From NCBI RefSeq assembly GCF_002197685.1, contig NZ_NBBI01000002.1, forward strand, positions 248,001-312,000: a DNA stretch of 64,000 bases. The letters run 5' to 3'. The notes below the pieces were generated by a model. It was not told the origin of the DNA, did no database searches, and saw nothing but the letters and a program-made list of their open reading frames with translations. Source of the stretch: Sphingomonas dokdonensis. GTDB taxonomy: Bacteria > Pseudomonadota > Alphaproteobacteria > Sphingomonadales > Sphingomonadaceae. Positions 60,918-64,000 of the stretch are shown in pieces; position 1 is the first letter of the stretch, and each line of letters begins with the position of its first letter. The position numbers and the translations under genes are program-made.

Positions 60918-61939
60918 GGAAGCAGCAAGGAGGCGTCGCCGTACGAATAGAAGCGGTATTCGCTTTGAACGGCGTGGGCGTAGGCGGCCTGCATCCGATC
61001 CAGCCCCATCAGCGCCGACACCAGCATGAACAAGGTGGAGCGCGGCAGGTGGAAATTGGTGAGCAGGCCGTCGATGCCGCGAAAGCGGTAGCCGGGGGTG
61101 ATGAAGATCGACGTGTCGCCCTCGAACGGGCGTACCACGCGGTCCTCGCCAGCAGCGCTTTCGATCAGCCGCAACGAGGTGGTGCCGACCGCGATGATCC
61201 GTCCACCGTCGCGGCGCACGGCGTTCAGCCGATCGGCGGTCGCCTGATCGATGCGGCCCCATTCGGCGTGCATCTGGTGATCGTCGGTGTCGGCCGCCTT
61301 GACGGGGAGGAACGTGCCCGCGCCGACGTGCAGCGTCAGCGTCGCATGGCCGATGCCGGCCGCATCGAGTGCCGCCATCAGCGCGGGCGTGAAATGGAGC
61401 GCGGCGGTCGGCGCAGCCACCGCGCCGGCCTCACGCGCGAACATCGTCTGGTAATCCTGCGCGTCGCGCGCATCGAGCGGGCGCTTGGCGGCGATATAGG
61501 GCGGCAGCGGCATGCGCCCGGCGCGCTCCAGCAGCAGTTCGACCGGCTCGTCACCGGCGAAATCGAGCGCGAAGCTGCCGTCTTCCGCGCGATCGGACGC
61601 GATCGCCATGACGCCCGCGCCGAAATCGATCGGATCGCCGTCGCGCAGCCGCTTGGCATTGCGGATAAAGGCGCGCCAGCGCCGCGGCCCTTCGCGCTTG
61701 TGCAGTGTGGCACCGATCTTCGCCGCGCCGCGCGTACCCTCGAGCTGCGCCGGGATAACGCGGGTGTCGTTGAAGACCAGAAGGTCGCCGGGGCGCAGCG
61801 CATCCGGCAGATCCGCCACCGTGCGGTCGCGGGTACCGTCGCTATCGAGCACGAGCAGGCGCGCCGCATCGCGCGGAGCGGCGGGGCGCAGCGCGATGCG
61901 CGCGGGCGGTAGATCGAAATCGAACTGATCGACGTTCAT
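60914..61939 (-). CDS. queA: tRNA queuosine synthesis enzyme QueA
   Basis: A 341-residue S-adenosylmethionine:tRNA ribosyltransferase-isomerase, which builds epoxyqueuosine on tRNA. Motifs are [93 protein letters not shown] and [33 protein letters not shown] 61939 is set by the [11 protein letters not shown] start. The usual neighbour tgt is not in view. Confidence 0.97.
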   Translation of the reverse strand: MNVDQFDFDLPPARIALRPAAPRDAARLLVLDSDGTRDRTVADLPDALRPGDLLVFNDTRVIPAQLEGTRGAAKIGATLHKREGPRRWRAFIRNAKRLRDGDPIDFGAGVMAIASDRAEDGSFALDFAGDEPVELLLERAGRMPLPPYIAAKRPLDARDAQDYQTMFAREAGAVAAPTAALHFTPALMAALDAAGIGHATLTLHVGAGTFLPVKAADTDDHQMHAEWGRIDQATADRLNAVRRDGGRIIAVGTTSLRLIESAAGEDRVVRPFEGDTSIFITPGYRFRGIDGLLTNFHLPRSTLFMLVSALMGLDRMQAAYAHAVQSEYRFYSYGDASLLLP

Positions 61940-62155
61940 GAAACAAGTCCGGCAGTCACAGGGAAAGGCCACGAGGGGGAGGCGGAGCGTCCTTTTCCTC
62001 CAGGGCCAGCAGCCCGGCATGGCCGCGCGGCACCTCTTTTGCGATCATCGCCGGTCGGGGCAAGGGGCTAGTTCGCCGCGCCAGCGATGTTTGCGCCGTG
62101 TCGCCAAAGCCCTGCCGCTTCAGCTCCCGCCGCTTTCCTGCTTCACGTGCCGTAA

Positions 62156-62174
62156 AGAAGGTGGTGCCGGTTAC
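62156..62174. repeat. Imperfect direct repeat, left copy (tRNA 3'-end-like)
   Basis: AGAAGGTGGTGCCGGTTAC matches 63429-63447 at 18 of 19 positions. Its complement contains GGCACCA, and the adjacent GTTCGAGT resembles a tRNA T-loop followed by a CCA end. Confidence 0.55.
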
Positions 62175-62197
62175 GGCACTCGAACTCGGGGGTGTGC

Positions 62198-62887
62198 TTA
62201 AGCGGCGCTCTGTGCCGCTATAAGCTCGGGCAGCACGTCCGCCAGTTGTGCGATGTTCAACTCGCGCCGATGGATTATCATGTCGGCAAATTCGAGGCGC
62301 GCGATTGCCTCGACGCTACGCGGGTTGGAGGTTGAGATGCGCTGCGACTTCCAAACGATCGTTTGGCCGTGGTTATCCTCAAGCGTCGCGTAGCTATACT
62401 GGGGAAAATAGTCGCGAATGAAATAGACCAGCCGGAAGACATCGCCCATCCAGGCGCGATTGTCCGGCTCCGTAGCTCGGCGCACACGCGCGCTCAAACC
62501 TTGGTCGGGTAGGGATGCCGCATACGTGCTCGGCATCGTATCGTCGATTAGGATGACCCCGCCCGGCTTTAGCAATCCAAGCGCGTTATTGAAGTCTCGC
62601 AGCGTTTGATCGAAGGTGTGCAGCCCATCCAGAAAGATGACGTCAAAGGCTTCGTTCGCTCCCTCACTGCAGAAATACTCGTCGCTCGGGATCTGATGAT
62701 AGTCGCTGTTGGCGTTCTCAGGTTGTTGCCGGGCAGCATCGACATCGAACCGGAAGACGGGATCGACAGCGACCTTCCGAGCAGCATGCGTTTGATGGAA
62801 GGTGATGCCGTTTTGGACGCCGATCTCGAGATAGCAAGGCGACTCGTACAGGTCGAGCAGCGCTTGAACTACTTTGAACCGTCGCAT
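62198..62887 (-). CDS. Class I SAM-dependent methyltransferase
   Basis: A 229-residue methyltransferase of the Methyltransf_24 kind. The SAM-binding start is CYLEIGVQNGITFHQTHAARKVAVDPVFRF, and the core continues FDVIFLDGLHTFDQTLRDFNNALGLLKPGGVILIDDTMPS. The substrate is not evident; relatives often act on sugars or cell-surface glycans. G+C is visibly lower than in neighbours, and the gene lies between imperfect direct repeats. It therefore looks acquired. Confidence 0.85.
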   Translation of the reverse strand: MRRFKVVQALLDLYESPCYLEIGVQNGITFHQTHAARKVAVDPVFRFDVDAARQQPENANSDYHQIPSDEYFCSEGANEAFDVIFLDGLHTFDQTLRDFNNALGLLKPGGVILIDDTMPSTYAASLPDQGLSARVRRATEPDNRAWMGDVFRLVYFIRDYFPQYSYATLEDNHGQTIVWKSQRISTSNPRSVEAIARLEFADMIIHRRELNIAQLADVLPELIAAQSAA

Positions 62888-63428
62888 GGCGTTCCTTTGG
62901 CTGCGGAAGGCCCATCGCTACCCGCCGCGAAACGCTGCCGTCAATGGCAGCCATGCCTCCCCTGTGCGGCGCAACCGCCGGCTGGGGCTGCAGCGCTCAA
63001 AAAGCAGAGCGCTCGGCCTTCATGGCTTGGGTTCCTTTGTTTGAAAGGGATCAAAGGCGGATCGTTGATGACGGCGGAGCGAGCGCTCGATGTGTGCCGC
63101 GTGCCGATCGGCCCATTCAAGACTGCACCAAGGTCCGCAAGTCGCCCACGACTACGCTGCGACTTACGGCAGCCACGACGGATCTGAAGATGATGCCTTT
63201 CGCGCGGGGCGTCGCCTGAGCTGCAAGCAGCGCGTTGGTCGGCACTGATCATCGGAAGTATAGCAGGAGCGGACCGGCTGCACTCGCTTGTAGCCGCCTG
63301 GGGTCAGCACACGTTGAGCACAGCCAGAAGTAAGTGGTGCGGCGACGCTTTGGCGCGATTTGCCGTGGCTATCGGGAAAGACTGGCCACAGCCGCTCGAT
63401 CGCCGGCCTCTCCTTCGAAGTGCTGGAG

Positions 63429-63447
63429 AGAAGGTGGTGCCGCTTAC
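63429..63447. repeat. Imperfect direct repeat, right copy (tRNA 3'-end-like)
   Basis: AGAAGGTGGTGCCGCTTAC, one mismatch from the copy at 62156. It contains the complement of the CCA end of the tRNA-like sequence described in the next entry. Confidence 0.55.
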
Positions 63448-63508
63448 AGGAATCAATCCTGTGACCCCCGTATGACGAACGAAGCGCCTATCTAGGCTTT
63501 GTGCGGTT
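63435..63508 (-). pseudogene. Degenerate tRNA-like sequence
   Basis: Read on the minus strand, a 74-nt stretch ends AAGCGGCACCA, preceded by a perfect 5-bp T-stem (ACAGG/CCTGT) around a 7-nt loop ATTGATT that departs from the TTCRANY rule. The 5' acceptor strand pairs at only about 4 of 7 positions and the D-arm is shortened. It is probably a decayed tRNA or an attachment-site remnant, not a working tRNA. Confidence 0.3.
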
Positions 63509-63759
63509 TAGCAGCTTCAACGCGGGCGTAAGAGGTATTTGATTTCGGCAGTTTTTCGTGCTCGGCTTCGCGGTTCACCGGAATCGCACCACCTCAACCG
63601 AACACTTGCTTTACGGCGGCCAAAGGCAGCAAACTATTTAGCCTTTGCCCTCCTGCTCCGGGCCGAGCAGAGTAATCCATGGTTGATGTCGATCCCCACG
63701 TTGCACGAGGTGCCGGTACCCCTTGTCGCGACGCGAATCAGAGCCGGGGACACGATGCC

Positions 63760-64000
63760 TCAGCCCTCCGTTGGCTCCTCCGCCATCAGCGACAAACAAA
63801 GGCCGGAGCCGAGCGCCGCGCCTAGCAGGCCGGCACGGTCACGCAGCCGCGTGCATACCACGACCGGCTCGCTCGGCCGCGTCAGCATGCCGGTGCGCAC
63901 GCGCCGGTCGATCAGCCCGATCAGCGGCGCGCAATTGGACAGGCCTCCGCCAATCGGCACGATCGTCGCGGGAAAGCTGTTCAGGAACATGGCGATTGGC
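63760..64000 (-). CDS. Sugar kinase, C-terminal part (ROK/N-acetylglucosamine-kinase-like)
   Basis: Only the last 80 codons are in the window. They read PIAMFLNSFPATIVPIGGGLSNCAPLIGLIDRRVRTGMLTRPSEPVVVCTRLRDRAGLLGAALGSGL. The IGGGLSN segment and the final GLLGAALGS are typical of the ATP-binding C-terminal half of ROK or BadF/N-acetylglucosamine kinase type proteins. The start and the catalytic domain lie outside, so the precise sugar cannot be named. Confidence 0.6.
   Translation of the reverse strand, partial: PIAMFLNSFPATIVPIGGGLSNCAPLIGLIDRRVRTGMLTRPSEPVVVCTRLRDRAGLLGAALGSGLCLSLMAEEPTEG

Larger units (their letters stand above)
62888..63759. other. Long stretch without a convincing gene
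   Basis: About 870 bp carry only short open frames without recognisable similarity or good ribosome-binding sites. The base composition is lower in G+C than the flagellar core. A degenerate tRNA-like sequence and the right direct repeat lie in it at about 63429-63508. It looks like remnant or intergenic DNA of a small acquired segment. Confidence 0.6.

Noticed and set aside
61938..62201. An 87-codon plus-strand frame upstream of queA
   Set aside because: It begins inside the queA start region and ends in the tRNA-like repeat; composition suggests non-coding DNA.
62941..63252. A small minus-strand protein after the methyltransferase
   Set aside because: No similarity, no ribosome-binding site and overlapping frames on the other strand with equal claim.
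63435..63508. A working tRNA gene
   Set aside because: Acceptor stem, D-arm and T-loop depart from the rules at several positions; kept only as a degenerate sequence.

Overview
This 64 kb window is high-GC alphaproteobacterial chromosome, most likely from a motile Sphingomonas-type sphingomonad. Clues are the gene content (TonB-dependent siderophore receptor, CopAB-type copper resistance, argH/tlpA/lysA order), the codon and base use, and frequent 1-8 nt start/stop overlaps with GTG starts. The core, about 10.0-48.5 kb, is an almost complete flagellar regulon; accessory and housekeeping genes flank it.

Layout. 1-5.0 kb: the start of ispG (minus, cut by the window edge), a DUF1993 gene, two tandem acyltransferase-3 paralogues, an isoaspartyl peptidase and a DUF1697 gene. 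5.25-9.93 kb (minus): a complete type I secretion apparatus (TolC-like, ABC exporter, HlyD) with no substrate gene in view. 10.0-20.75 kb (minus): flgBCDEFGHIJKL followed by motAB. 21.1-28.6 kb (plus): a second, divergent MotA/MotB-like pair, flgA, flgM, flgN-like, a lytic transglycosylase, flhA, fliA, then a two-gene YqcI/YcgG + DUF1989 unit. 28.8 kb: a DUF4142 secreted protein. 29.4-32.4 kb (minus): three flagellin paralogues, each its own transcription unit. 32.7-48.5 kb (plus): a sigma-54 enhancer-binding regulator, fliEFGHIJKLMNOPQR, flhB, fliD, fliS. 48.5-53.1 kb (minus): argH, small lipoprotein, lysA, siroheme-synthase-like gene and a CorA/ZntB transporter in one overlapping operon, with a divergent tlpA-like gene. 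53.7-56.9 kb: Sel1-repeat protein and siderophore receptor with Fur-box-like sites. 57.1-60.0 kb: copA-copB. 60.3-64.0 kb: a lipoprotein, queA, a lower-GC methyltransferase between imperfect tRNA-3'-end-like direct repeats, an 870 bp stretch with no convincing gene, and the end of a sugar kinase.

Regulation can be read from the DNA. Six late units (motA, three flagellins, flgM, fliD) share one bipartite motif, CTAAA-N15-GYCGTTT, which I take as this organism's FliA (sigma-28) promoter. Good sigma-54 -24/-12 sites lie before flgB, the transglycosylase-flhA-fliA unit, the second MotA-like gene and the sigma-54 activator itself. CCGGCAA-N3/4-TTGCCGG palindromes beside flgB and the activator are candidate enhancers. 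This suggests a cascade: activator + sigma-54, then basal body/FlhA/FliA, then FliA with FlgM anti-sigma control, then filament and motAB.

Most notable oddities: the second stator-like pair under its own sigma-54-like promoter; a FliM without the CheY-binding N-terminal motif and no che, flhF or flhG genes in the window; an FlgH with no lipobox cysteine; a FliK carrying seven 24-residue repeats; the YqcI/YcgG-DUF1989 pair; and a Cys-His-Met module shared by CopA and CopB.
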